A DNA stretch of 15,722 nt, taken from positions 1 through 15,722 of the forward strand of contig CAKRVU010000007.1 of NCBI GenBank assembly GCA_934408835.1. The letters are read 5' to 3'. Source of the DNA: an uncultured Oscillospiraceae bacterium (GTDB taxonomy: Bacteria > Bacillota > Clostridia > Oscillospirales > Ruminococcaceae). The notes under the pieces were generated by a model. That model made no database searches. It worked only from the letters and a program-made list of their open reading frames with translations, and had not been told where the DNA came from. Positions 7,531 through 14,725 of this stretch are shown piece by piece. Within the stretch, counting starts at the first letter, position 1. Each line of letters opens with the position of its first letter. The translations under genes and the position numbers were made by a program.

Positions 7531-8757
7531 TCACTTGTCTATTTTTCGTCGAAGGAAGCTGCCGACTTCCAGTTTGGTCGGATATGGCATTCGGAATTTC
7601 ATTGTAGCATGCGGCACACTCTCAACCGGTTTGCCCTCATCGTTCAAAAGTTCGACCACCGAATAGTGGATGGGTAATTGCCCAGGAACCAAAATTTCTA
7701 ACTGATCGCCAACACCAAATTTATTCCTCTGTTCGCAATATAAGTACCCGTCCTTCCAATCCCTGACAATCCCAACAACGTCATAGCTTCGTACATAGCC
7801 GCCATTTTCATAAAACTGTCCGTTTTCAGGAGGTCCAAACAAAAAGCCGGTATGGTAATGTCTGTGGCTGACTTTTGTCACCTCATCGAGAAGCCAAGGC
7901 GGAAGAGGTTCCCCGCTAGGAGCAGAACGGAACTGTTCCAATGCCATCCGATAAGCATTGGTAATGACAGCGACATAGTAGGACGACTTCCCGCGTCCTT
8001 CAATTTTCAGACTGGTCACACCCGCTTTGATCAGTTGATCAAGATGCTCTATCAAACACAAATCCTTTGCATTTAAAATATAACTTCCGTACTCATCCTG
8101 AGCAATTGGAAAATATTGACCCGGCTTTCTCTCTTCCATCAAATGGTACGACCACCGGCAAGGCTGGGAACAGGCGCCGCGATTCGCGTCCCGATGAGTC
8201 AAATACTGAGAGAGCAAACAACGCCCTGATATCGACATGCACATCGAGCCATGAACAAACACCTCCAGCTCCAAATCGGGATTTGTATGTTCCCGAATTT
8301 GACAAATCTCATTCAGAGAAAGCTCTCTGGCTAAAACTACCCGTTTCACTCCAAGATCGAAAAGCGCATTTGCCGTTTGATAGTTCATAATTCCAGTCTG
8401 CGTTGAAGCGTGTAATTCAAGATCCGGAAATTGTTTTCTTGCCTGAAACAATAGCCCAAGATCACTCATAATACATGCGTCAATGCCAGAAGCTACAGCG
8501 GATTCCAAAAATTCAGAGAACTGCTCTGACTCCTCGCTGGTCGGCACAATATTACAGGTTAAATAAACACGAACACCTTTAGAGTGTGCGAAATCAACCG
8601 CTTGAGTCAACAGCGGAAACGAAAAAGAGGCGGCAGAGGCGCGCATCCCAAAGGCGGTTCCGCCTAAATAAACAGCGTCCGCTCCATACCGAACAGCAGC
8701 GTAAAAACTTTCTAGGTCGCCGGCCGGAGCCAGCAATTCACAATCAGCACGTTTCAT
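7531..8757 (-). CDS. trhP: U32 family protein, TrhP/YrrO-like (probable tRNA wobble-uridine hydroxylation)
   Basis: The 408-residue protein carries the U32 signature at 165-183 (E-VFVHGSMCMSISGRC-LLS). Its Cys173 and Cys180, with Cys196 and Cys200 just after, form the four-Cys set that binds an iron-sulfur cluster in characterised members. N-terminal ELLAPAGDLES (7-17) and GADAVYLGG (25-33) are typical. KIEGRGKSSYYVA follows in the second half, and a C-terminal extension gives a length close to B. subtilis YrrO/TrhP2 rather than the shorter TrhP1. In B. subtilis yrrN and yrrO lie downstream of mltG (yrrL) and make 5-hydroxyuridine at tRNA position 34, so the mltG neighbour here supports the same role; a 23S rRNA-modifying relative (RlhA) cannot be excluded. 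Older databases call it a peptidase. Its ATG overlaps the mltG TGA (ATGA), implying translational coupling. Last gene of the ten-gene operon. Confidence 0.88.
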   Translation of the reverse strand: MKRADCELLAPAGDLESFYAAVRYGADAVYLGGTAFGMRASAASFSFPLLTQAVDFAHSKGVRVYLTCNIVPTSEESEQFSEFLESAVASGIDACIMSDLGLLFQARKQFPDLELHASTQTGIMNYQTANALFDLGVKRVVLARELSLNEICQIREHTNPDLELEVFVHGSMCMSISGRCLLSQYLTHRDANRGACSQPCRWSYHLMEERKPGQYFPIAQDEYGSYILNAKDLCLIEHLDQLIKAGVTSLKIEGRGKSSYYVAVITNAYRMALEQFRSAPSGEPLPPWLLDEVTKVSHRHYHTGFLFGPPENGQFYENGGYVRSYDVVGIVRDWKDGYLYCEQRNKFGVGDQLEILVPGQLPIHYSVVELLNDEGKPVESVPHATMKFRMPYPTKLEVGSFLRRKIDK

Positions 8758-10055
8758 GATTCTGCCAAACCCGCCCTTATCAAATTCTGATTATGCTCCT
8801 CCAACGTCGTTGCATAATAACATTCCTTGGTTTGCGTATTGGCGCAAAAATATAAATAATCAGAGTCTGCCGGAAATAACGCCGCCTCAATGGCGTCCAT
8901 TCCGGGACTGCAAATCGGACCCGGCGGTAATCCGGTAGAAAGGTAGGTATTATATGCCTCCGCCTGTTTCGATGACGCTCCTCCTTGCTGCTCCAATTGC
9001 TGCGCATACTTCAGGGTTGGATCACATTGCAATTTCGGGTAGTCCTCCGCAACATTCAAGCGATTATGCAAAACAGAGGAAATGAGCGACATATCTTCTT
9101 GCGTCCCCGCTTCTGCTTGAATAATAGAAGCCATCGTCATAATTTCATCCAGAGAATAACCGGATTCCTGAATCTGTGGCATCACAGAAGCCAGCTTCTG
9201 ATCAGTTGTTCCAAGCATCATTTGAGCTATTTCTTCCGGCGTAGCGTCTTTTTCAATAGAATAGGTTGCCGGAAACAGATATCCTTCCATAGCGTAATAA
9301 TGATTGTTTAGTTCCTGATCAGACAGATCCCCAGCAAACGAGTACTCCGAATAGATTGCAGCATCATTCACAGCGGCAATAAAATCCTCGGCAGTACAAA
9401 TCGACTGATTTTCCAAAGAAGCCGCTATATCCAAAAGATCCTGCCCTTCCGGTATAGGAAATGAAAAAAGTCCAAGGTTTTTTGATGGATCCTTTAATGT
9501 ACTCAAAATCGTATTGTAATCTGTACTCTGATTGAGTTGATAGATTCCAGGATACAACTGCGACTCCATTCCCTGTTGCTTGACGTAAATTTGAAACAGC
9601 TTGGAAAAATGAATTACGCCATTTTGTTCCAGTGAATCTGCGATTTGAGATACTGTTTCCCCAGAAGAAATCTCAATTTCTACCGGTTCCCCTTCTTTGG
9701 TAAAAAGCCCATAAATATCATTCGCACCCAAAAGCGCTAAGGTTCCAACAAAAAGGACGCACACAGCTGCAACTACTGCGATAATCCATCTGGTTGGATG
9801 TTTTTGAGAAGGTTGCTTGTGAAAATGAAATTCTAAAACCTCATCTGTAGATTCCCCATCCTCATCCGCTTCATTGCGTTGTTCCATCACATGACGGAGA
9901 AAAGTGAACGAATGCTCTTGCGTTTCTTTTGTTTGATCTACAGTAACAGAATCCTTTTCTGATTCAGAAAGGGGTTGATCTGCATTTGCCTTTTCGTTCA
10001 GTTCAGACCCTTGATCACTTTCTCCTGCTTTTGAACAGGTTGTTTCCTTTTTCAT
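8754..10055 (-). CDS. mltG: Endolytic transglycosylase MltG
   Basis: Cuts nascent peptidoglycan strands and so ends glycan elongation. The 433-residue protein has an acidic, polar cytoplasmic region (1-88), one membrane helix (about 90-110), a LysM-like region (about 125-185) and the YceG catalytic domain. Motifs seen: EGYLFPATY (257-265), ASIIQAEAG (309-317, conserved Glu315), YNTYLSTGLPPGPICSPG (368-385) and YLYF (400-403). The usual xEKE motif reads QAE here, so the first Glu is replaced while the second is kept; I take the retained Glu as the likely catalytic one, without proof. The long cytoplasmic extension recalls other Gram-positive MltG proteins. Start ATG 10055 has AGAAAGGAC just upstream. 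It is 12 nt after the cyclo-ligase gene and overlaps the U32 gene by 4 nt. Confidence 0.94.
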   Translation of the reverse strand: MKKETTCSKAGESDQGSELNEKANADQPLSESEKDSVTVDQTKETQEHSFTFLRHVMEQRNEADEDGESTDEVLEFHFHKQPSQKHPTRWIIAVVAAVCVLFVGTLALLGANDIYGLFTKEGEPVEIEISSGETVSQIADSLEQNGVIHFSKLFQIYVKQQGMESQLYPGIYQLNQSTDYNTILSTLKDPSKNLGLFSFPIPEGQDLLDIAASLENQSICTAEDFIAAVNDAAIYSEYSFAGDLSDQELNNHYYAMEGYLFPATYSIEKDATPEEIAQMMLGTTDQKLASVMPQIQESGYSLDEIMTMASIIQAEAGTQEDMSLISSVLHNRLNVAEDYPKLQCDPTLKYAQQLEQQGGASSKQAEAYNTYLSTGLPPGPICSPGMDAIEAALFPADSDYLYFCANTQTKECYYATTLEEHNQNLIRAGLAES

Positions 10056-10067
10056 AATACGTCCTTT

Positions 10068-10664
10068 CTATTTCCTATGATAAGGCAAAAATGTTTTACT
10101 GAATTTATCAGTCGCCAACAGATGGACTGCCTGATCATATTTTCCATGAGGTAATTGATTCTTAAGGCAATCGGTATAACAGATGCCCACCCGAAATCCC
10201 TGATAGTGCTTTAAAAAACGGTCGTAATATCCCTTTCCGTAGCCCAATCTATATCCATACATATCAAAGGCGAGTCCCGGAACAATACAAATAGAATTTC
10301 GAAAATACCGGATCACCTTACAATATGTTTTAGGCTCCATGACTGAAAACGTGCCTTTTTTCAGGTCACGCAAGGAATGGATTCTACAAAACTCCATTTG
10401 AATTTGATCGGGAATACAACGAGGAACCACGACCTGTTTTTGATCTCTCAAGGCTTGTTGTATGATTCGGCGAGTATCCACCTCGATAGGGGTGGATACA
10501 AAGGTGAGCAACATCCTGCAATGCTGATACTGAGGCAATCCTGTCAATCGCCAGAAGATGGCCGCGTCTTTCTTCTTTTTTTCTTCAAATGAAAAATTTC
10601 GGCGTATCTGTTTACTCTCTTCCCGTAACCGATTTTTTAAAGGGCGAACGTCCGGCGTCACCAT
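10068..10664 (-). CDS. 5-formyltetrahydrofolate cyclo-ligase
   Basis: Uses ATP to convert 5-formyl-THF to 5,10-methenyl-THF, returning a stored or inhibitory folate to the active pool. At 198 residues it has normal family length. Visible family features are the N-terminal basic helix with Lys10 and Arg14, STPIEVDT (57-64), the GTFSVMEP block (104-111) and the nucleotide-binding signature GLAFDMYGYRLGYGKGYYDR (130-149). The ATG at 10664 overlaps the end of the DJ-1 gene by 7 nt, with only a weak AGG upstream, which suggests translational coupling. ThyX, also in this operon, consumes methylene-THF, so a folate link between the two is plausible. The enzyme is also called MTHFS, Fau or YgfA. Confidence 0.95.
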   Translation of the reverse strand: MVTPDVRPLKNRLREESKQIRRNFSFEEKKKKDAAIFWRLTGLPQYQHCRMLLTFVSTPIEVDTRRIIQQALRDQKQVVVPRCIPDQIQMEFCRIHSLRDLKKGTFSVMEPKTYCKVIRYFRNSICIVPGLAFDMYGYRLGYGKGYYDRFLKHYQGFRVGICYTDCLKNQLPHGKYDQAVHLLATDKFSKTFLPYHRK

Positions 10665-11197
10665 TGTACCTGGCTTGCAATTTCTTCCGCCTTTTTCTTT
10701 CCGACCAATAATTCGATGAGTGCAAATGAAAATGGCTGCGCCGCTCCCGCTCCAATTGCCGTAACAACCGTCTCATCTACCACTACGGGTGTATCCATTA
10801 TTTGAGCCCCTTTTAATTTCGACTCAAACCCGGGATAACAAACGGCGCGCTTGCCGTTTAATAACCCCAACTCCCCTAAAATACTGGGAGCTGCGCAAAT
10901 TGCGGCAATTTTTTTGTGGTCTTCCATCCCTTGAAGGAGCAAACGTTTGACTTTTTCATTTTTTGCAAGATTCTGTGTACCCTGCAAACCACCGGGCAAA
11001 ATCAGCATCTCAAACGGAAATGTTTCGGGAAGCTCTTCTAACATACAATCGGATTGTACCGCGATTCCATGGGCTCCGACCGGCATCTTGGTTCCAATTC
11101 CAACCGATGTCACCGGAATCTCGGCTCTCCTCAAATAATCCAAAGGAGTCAACGCTTCTACTTCTTCAAAACCGTCTGCCAAAAACAAATAAACCAC
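10658..11197 (-). CDS. DJ-1/PfpI (ThiJ) family protein
   Basis: The 179-residue protein has the DJ-1 fold pattern: MVYLFLADGFEEVEAL at the start with Glu14 in the position that supports the nucleophile, LPGG at 67-70, and nucleophile Cys101 in AAICAAPSILGELG, and AIGAGAAQPFSFAL (148-161). DJ-1 family members act as protein or nucleotide deglycases, glyoxalases, chaperones or redox sensors; which applies here cannot be told from sequence. I start at GTG 11197, which has AGAGGA nine nt upstream and gives the classic N-terminus. An ATG at 11215, directly after the GNAT stop codon, has no ribosome site and would add six atypical residues. The closest family grouping is the YajL/DJ-1 type of about 180 residues. 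Confidence 0.92.
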   Translation of the reverse strand: MVYLFLADGFEEVEALTPLDYLRRAEIPVTSVGIGTKMPVGAHGIAVQSDCMLEELPETFPFEMLILPGGLQGTQNLAKNEKVKRLLLQGMEDHKKIAAICAAPSILGELGLLNGKRAVCYPGFESKLKGAQIMDTPVVVDETVVTAIGAGAAQPFSFALIELLVGKKKAEEIASQVQW

Positions 11198-11215
11198 AAA
11201 AACACATCCTCTCAT

Positions 11216-12034
11216 TTAATCTAACATGGTGTTCATATATACCGAGTCCAAAGCGGCTGAAAAGGAGCGCAGCGGACGAAACAAGCCGTATAACCGTTGG
11301 GTTCCCTTCCGCGCAACAGTTGCGGTCTCCACCTGATAATACCGGCAAATGGCGTCAACATCCGAATCTAACGTTTCATCATCCGAAGAAATTTCCTGGA
11401 TTAGCAGCTCCGTATGATCCGAAAGATAGCAAATTGCATAGCGATCCCCTACGGATAATACACTCCCGCCTCCTGCCAGCGTCTGGCGATAAAGGCACGA
11501 GCAGAAAGAAGGGCTGTGCAATATGCCGTTTGAAAAGGTTTCTTCATATTGCAGTTTTTTCTTTTGGAATTTCTCCTCAGAGCAGGACGACACCTGATGC
11601 TCCGTTTCATTGCCTTGCGCCTTTTTCATCGCAATCAAATCGCGATATACCGGAAGAACAAATCCCTGTTTTTGATAGAAAGAAACCAAGCCCTCATTTT
11701 GCGGAATTAAACTCAAAAAATCATAGTGATTTTCTGCAGCCCAATTTGCAGACGCTTCAATAAGCTGGTGCATGAAACGGCGTCCCTGATAATCAGGCAA
11801 CGTCGCCGCGGCGTAAATATACAGCGTTGGATACTCCGCCTCATTCAGACGCAGGGAAACGGGAATCAAATCCAACATGGAAACAAGTCGCCCGTTTTCT
11901 TCCCAAACAAGAGAGCGAACATCGGAAGGTCGGTTCTGATAATAAGAACTAATATAAAAATCGGGATCACCAAAACAAACGCTCCAAATATTGTGCAATG
12001 ATCTATGCTCCCCAGGTTCTGCAAACCGAATCAT
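11216..12034 (-). CDS. GNAT family N-acetyltransferase
   Basis: A 272-residue protein with an N-terminal GNAT domain and a longer C-terminal part. The acetyl-CoA-binding motif A is at about 73-93 (YAAATLPDYQGRRFMHQLI, containing the Q/R-x-x-G-x-G/A-like QGRRFM), followed by motif B (SLIPQNEGLVSFYQKQGF, 108-125). Residues 140-272 form a second region that I cannot assign from sequence; the overall layout resembles clostridial GNATs of the Eis-like size class. The substrate is unknown. Its ATG overlaps the TGA of the DUF2156 gene (ATGA), so the two are very likely made together. DUF2156 is itself a GNAT-related fold, so the pair could act on the same substrate type, though this is only context. 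Confidence 0.88.
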   Translation of the reverse strand: MIRFAEPGEHRSLHNIWSVCFGDPDFYISSYYQNRPSDVRSLVWEENGRLVSMLDLIPVSLRLNEAEYPTLYIYAAATLPDYQGRRFMHQLIEASANWAAENHYDFLSLIPQNEGLVSFYQKQGFVLPVYRDLIAMKKAQGNETEHQVSSCSEEKFQKKKLQYEETFSNGILHSPSFCSCLYRQTLAGGGSVLSVGDRYAICYLSDHTELLIQEISSDDETLDSDVDAICRYYQVETATVARKGTQRLYGLFRPLRSFSAALDSVYMNTMLD

Positions 12035-12996
12035 ACCGTAATCCTTTCCCGATGCAATGTCTGTCCTGTCTCAAATTTCTCCCACTCCAACACCGTCAAT
12101 TCACTTTCCTTACACACGCGGAACTTCGTCTCTAAAAAGGCGGGGTGATAGGACAGTTTCGCCTTTCGTAAGCCTTCTGAACCGGTATCGTCCTCCCGAT
12201 TCACATAAAGAAATCGTTCTCCATTTGCTAAAATGAATTGCTGATTAATCATAGGATACGCGCCGTGATATTCGGTAAACGCCTTCTCAATATGCACAAG
12301 CAGCGTATCCGAATTGAGCGGCTCGCCAATGGTAAAAGCCACTACCTGCTGATCGACGCGCAAAAGTCCTCCGATCAAATGAAGGTCAAAATAATTAGCG
12401 AACGCCTCTTTGACAGCGCACTGTTCTCGCTGCTTGCTCTCATCCAAAGCACATTCGTTTTGCAGACACCATTTTTGATTCATTAGCATGCACTCCGGAA
12501 GATTTTCAGGGGTAATCTGTTCATAGCTCCACCGGTTTTCAAACTGAGCTAAAAAGCGATTGATATGATTCCGTTTTCCGTGAAGCTTTTTCCCTTTCAA
12601 AGCGACCAGGCTTTGTGCAGTATAAATATAATCAAAGTCACTGCGAATCGGCGCAAAGAAGTACCGCCCCGGAAACAAGGTCTCCAATTCCGCGCGGGAC
12701 TGCTCGTTAACGCTGTGCATCCAAAAAGGCTGTTCTTCCATTTTCGCGTCTTCCTCTAAAGCAAGCAACGCGCCTTTTAAATCCCCAATTCCCGGCGGAA
12801 AGAGATAGCTGTAATTCCCTTTGCTTCCCGAACGCAACAGCAAACGATCTTCCAGCTGGGCTACCTTCGTATGAAACACATGACGCCATAGAAAAATGGT
12901 GCCAAAAGAATACTCACACCCCCGAAAATCAGAAGCATGAATCAAGGGATCTATCCAATCACGGTCTGCCAATTGCAGTGGCTTCCAATCTAACAT
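12031..12996 (-). CDS. DUF2156 protein (phosphatidylglycerol lysyltransferase C-terminal-like)
   Basis: The 321-residue soluble-looking protein shows the DUF2156 pattern found in the synthetase half of MprF: DFDYIYTAQSLVALKGKKLH (120-139) followed by KRNHINRF (141-148), a central VVAFTIGE strand (218-225), and NREDDTGSEGLRKAK (266-280) near the end. In MprF this dual-GNAT fold transfers lysine or alanine from aminoacyl-tRNA to phosphatidylglycerol. No membrane helices are visible, so any lipid work would be peripheral. The ATG at 12996 has GAGGTG about 11 nt upstream and overlaps the tmk end by 7 nt. A stand-alone DUF2156 gene followed by a GNAT gene is familiar in clostridia but has no confirmed role. 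A flippase-like MprF half is also in the window at 6314-7393. Confidence 0.88.
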   Translation of the reverse strand: MLDWKPLQLADRDWIDPLIHASDFRGCEYSFGTIFLWRHVFHTKVAQLEDRLLLRSGSKGNYSYLFPPGIGDLKGALLALEEDAKMEEQPFWMHSVNEQSRAELETLFPGRYFFAPIRSDFDYIYTAQSLVALKGKKLHGKRNHINRFLAQFENRWSYEQITPENLPECMLMNQKWCLQNECALDESKQREQCAVKEAFANYFDLHLIGGLLRVDQQVVAFTIGEPLNSDTLLVHIEKAFTEYHGAYPMINQQFILANGERFLYVNREDDTGSEGLRKAKLSYHPAFLETKFRVCKESELTVLEWEKFETGQTLHRERITV

Positions 12997-13670
12997 ACTG
13001 ATAAAAACACCTCTATTTTTTTCCTGATTTGTTCAAAAATTTCCGGAATAGAACAGGCGGCAACTCCATTATCACATCGAACGATTTCCCAATGTTTCTT
13101 CTCAGCAGCATAATAAGCGGCTTCCCGACAGCGAAGCAGATAATTACAATCCCGCTCGTGTAAGTCCCGCTTCCATTCGTCGCCAAGGTACCGATTACTA
13201 AGCAATTTATGAGAAATAGCGGGATCCATATCCAGATAAATCAGTTGATTCTCCCTGGGGAGACCAAGCAGGTGATACTCATATTCATAAATCCAGTCGA
13301 GAAAATCGTCCCATTCCGCTTTCGGCAGTTTTACCATCTGGTGAATGGCGTTGGAACTGACATATCTGTCCGCCAAAATCCAGGATCCTTCCTGATAATC
13401 CTTCTTCCACTCGGTGAGATAACTGATATATCTGTCGCAGGCATAAAAGCTTGCGGCGGCATAAGCGTTCACTTCTTGGGCTGTGCCGGCAATTTCTCCG
13501 TTCAGATACATCTTGACCAGCTCGGATGACCGACTTTCATAATTTGGAAAGGTAATCGCCTTTGCCGGCAAATGTCGCTGATGAAAATGTTGCAGCAACA
13601 TTTGTGTTTGAGTCGCTTTTCCGCTCCCGTCTAATCCATCTATCACAATTAGTCTTCCCATATTACACAT
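12990..13670 (-). CDS. tmk: Thymidylate (dTMP) kinase
   Basis: Phosphorylates dTMP to dTDP. The 226-residue protein has P-loop GLDGSGKATQ (12-21), TFPNYES (40-46) for substrate binding, DRY at 101-103, and a lid region around 160-175 (NRYLGDEWKRDLHE). The P-loop has Ala after Lys (KAT) where most Tmk proteins have KST, a variant I associate with clostridial enzymes of this subtype. The start is ambiguous: ATG 13670, with AGGGA 7 nt upstream and an 8-nt overlap with thyX, or ATG 13661, which would give an MGRLIVIDG start. I report the longer one. Placed directly after thyX, so it would use that enzyme's product. The 3' end overlaps the DUF2156 gene by 7 nt. Confidence 0.92.
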   Translation of the reverse strand: MCNMGRLIVIDGLDGSGKATQTQMLLQHFHQRHLPAKAITFPNYESRSSELVKMYLNGEIAGTAQEVNAYAAASFYACDRYISYLTEWKKDYQEGSWILADRYVSSNAIHQMVKLPKAEWDDFLDWIYEYEYHLLGLPRENQLIYLDMDPAISHKLLSNRYLGDEWKRDLHERDCNYLLRCREAAYYAAEKKHWEIVRCDNGVAACSIPEIFEQIRKKIEVFLSVC

Positions 13671-14442
13671 CCAAAAATCCCTGTACCAAAGACTGGTAAT
13701 GCGTTCGAACGGTCTTGGCCTTGCCGCAGGTCATTTTCCCTTCGCTGCAACCGCCGCGAACGCAAGAAGGTCCTGCATGGCAGAACAATGTCGGAGCAAT
13801 TGGAAGAACCAGCCGAAGCATCTGTTCTGCCAACTCCCGAATTTCCCACTGAGCACGGTTGCAACACCGCAATTCAAAGAAATGCAACAGACTCCTCGCG
13901 TTCATTGTGAGAATCATTTTAGTCGAACACGCATTGGGAAGGACAAATCTTGCGTCCTCAATGGCCGTCTTTTCCGCCGCTTTTTCGGCTTCCGTCGCAG
14001 AAACGCCCTGATCCAGCAGCGTTTTCAGTCGCTTCTCTTTTAAAAGCGCTGTCAGCTTCCGATAAGTATCCAAATCGTGGCTCATTGCCTCTTGAAACAA
14101 AGAGGAAGCCTCCGGGTCATCCGCTATCTGAGGCGGCGTTACAAAAGTAAAATCTTTCTCATTGACATAACGCTGGCTCTGTACGCTAAATGAAGCGATC
14201 CGATGTCTCGTAATCTGAGCCAATAGCGCACGAGAAACCCCTTCAATCCCAAATGTAAACGAAATATGCTCCATAGGGCTTTCATGTCCTAGCCGCGAGA
14301 GCATGTCCACAAATTTTCTGGAGCCTTCCTCCGTAATGCCGTTCGACAGGTCATCCAAGGATGAAGCGCTGTAACAAAGCTTTGCCGCACAGGCAATGAT
14401 TTTCTCCGGATCAGGCGTATGAGTCAATAGCTGTACCTTCAT
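13663..14442 (-). CDS. thyX: FAD-dependent thymidylate synthase ThyX
   Basis: Makes dTMP from dUMP with methylene-THF as carbon donor and reduced FAD as reductant; unlike ThyA it releases THF, not dihydrofolate. The 259-residue protein carries the ThyX signature RHRIASFSVQSQRY (79-92), HESPMEH (53-59), and the LPNACSTKMILTMNARSL stretch (168-185) that holds the conserved Asn-Ala-Arg. The C-terminal tail is Cys-rich (Cys221, Cys227, Cys232, Cys239 in a GPSC...GGCSEG...TCG arrangement), a feature I have seen in clostridial members and which could bind metal. The ATG at 14442 is 5 nt after the TSCPD stop codon, with AAGGGA further upstream as a loose ribosome site. No thyA is in the window. Confidence 0.96.
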   Translation of the reverse strand: MKVQLLTHTPDPEKIIACAAKLCYSASSLDDLSNGITEEGSRKFVDMLSRLGHESPMEHISFTFGIEGVSRALLAQITRHRIASFSVQSQRYVNEKDFTFVTPPQIADDPEASSLFQEAMSHDLDTYRKLTALLKEKRLKTLLDQGVSATEAEKAAEKTAIEDARFVLPNACSTKMILTMNARSLLHFFELRCCNRAQWEIRELAEQMLRLVLPIAPTLFCHAGPSCVRGGCSEGKMTCGKAKTVRTHYQSLVQGFLDV

Positions 14443-14447
14443 GATGA

Positions 14448-14711
14448 TTATACTGATCCCTTCTGTTTTGTAAGCTGCTGCAATGCTTTTGCCAATTGAT
14501 CAGGACAAGAAGTCCCTTTTTGACCGCAGTGAATCCCTTGAAGGAGCGAAGAAACCTCTTCCGGTTTTCTTCCCTTTACCAAAGCGGAAATCCCTTTTAG
14601 ATTGCCGGCGCATCCTCCTAAAAAAGACACCTTTTCGATCAGACCATCCTGATTCAATTCTATTTGAATTTCACGGCTGCAAACACCGTTTGTCCGATAA
14701 GTATATTTCAT
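14448..14711 (-). CDS. Small TSCPD domain-containing protein
   Basis: An 87-residue stand-alone protein of the TIGR03905 type. It includes the eponymous TSCPD motif at 67-71 and a GGCAGNLKGI stretch (32-41). Cys11, Cys34, Cys62 and Cys69 could form a metal site. The TSCPD domain otherwise occurs at the C-terminus of B12-dependent ribonucleotide reductases, so a link to deoxynucleotide metabolism has been suspected, but no function of the small protein is established. Start ATG 14711 has a clear AAAGGAGAAGG site upstream (about 14716-14726). It lies between the PHP gene (14-nt gap) and thyX (5-nt gap), so it is co-transcribed with the dTMP-making genes. Confidence 0.9.
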   Translation of the reverse strand: MKYTYRTNGVCSREIQIELNQDGLIEKVSFLGGCAGNLKGISALVKGRKPEEVSSLLQGIHCGQKGTSCPDQLAKALQQLTKQKGSV

Positions 14712-14725
14712 TGTTCCTTCTCCTT

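Noticed and set aside
10963..11763. 266-codon + strand reading frame
   Set aside because: It is antisense to the DJ-1 and GNAT genes, whose motifs are clear; its composition (Pro, Ser, Arg and Lys rich) is that of a shadow frame.
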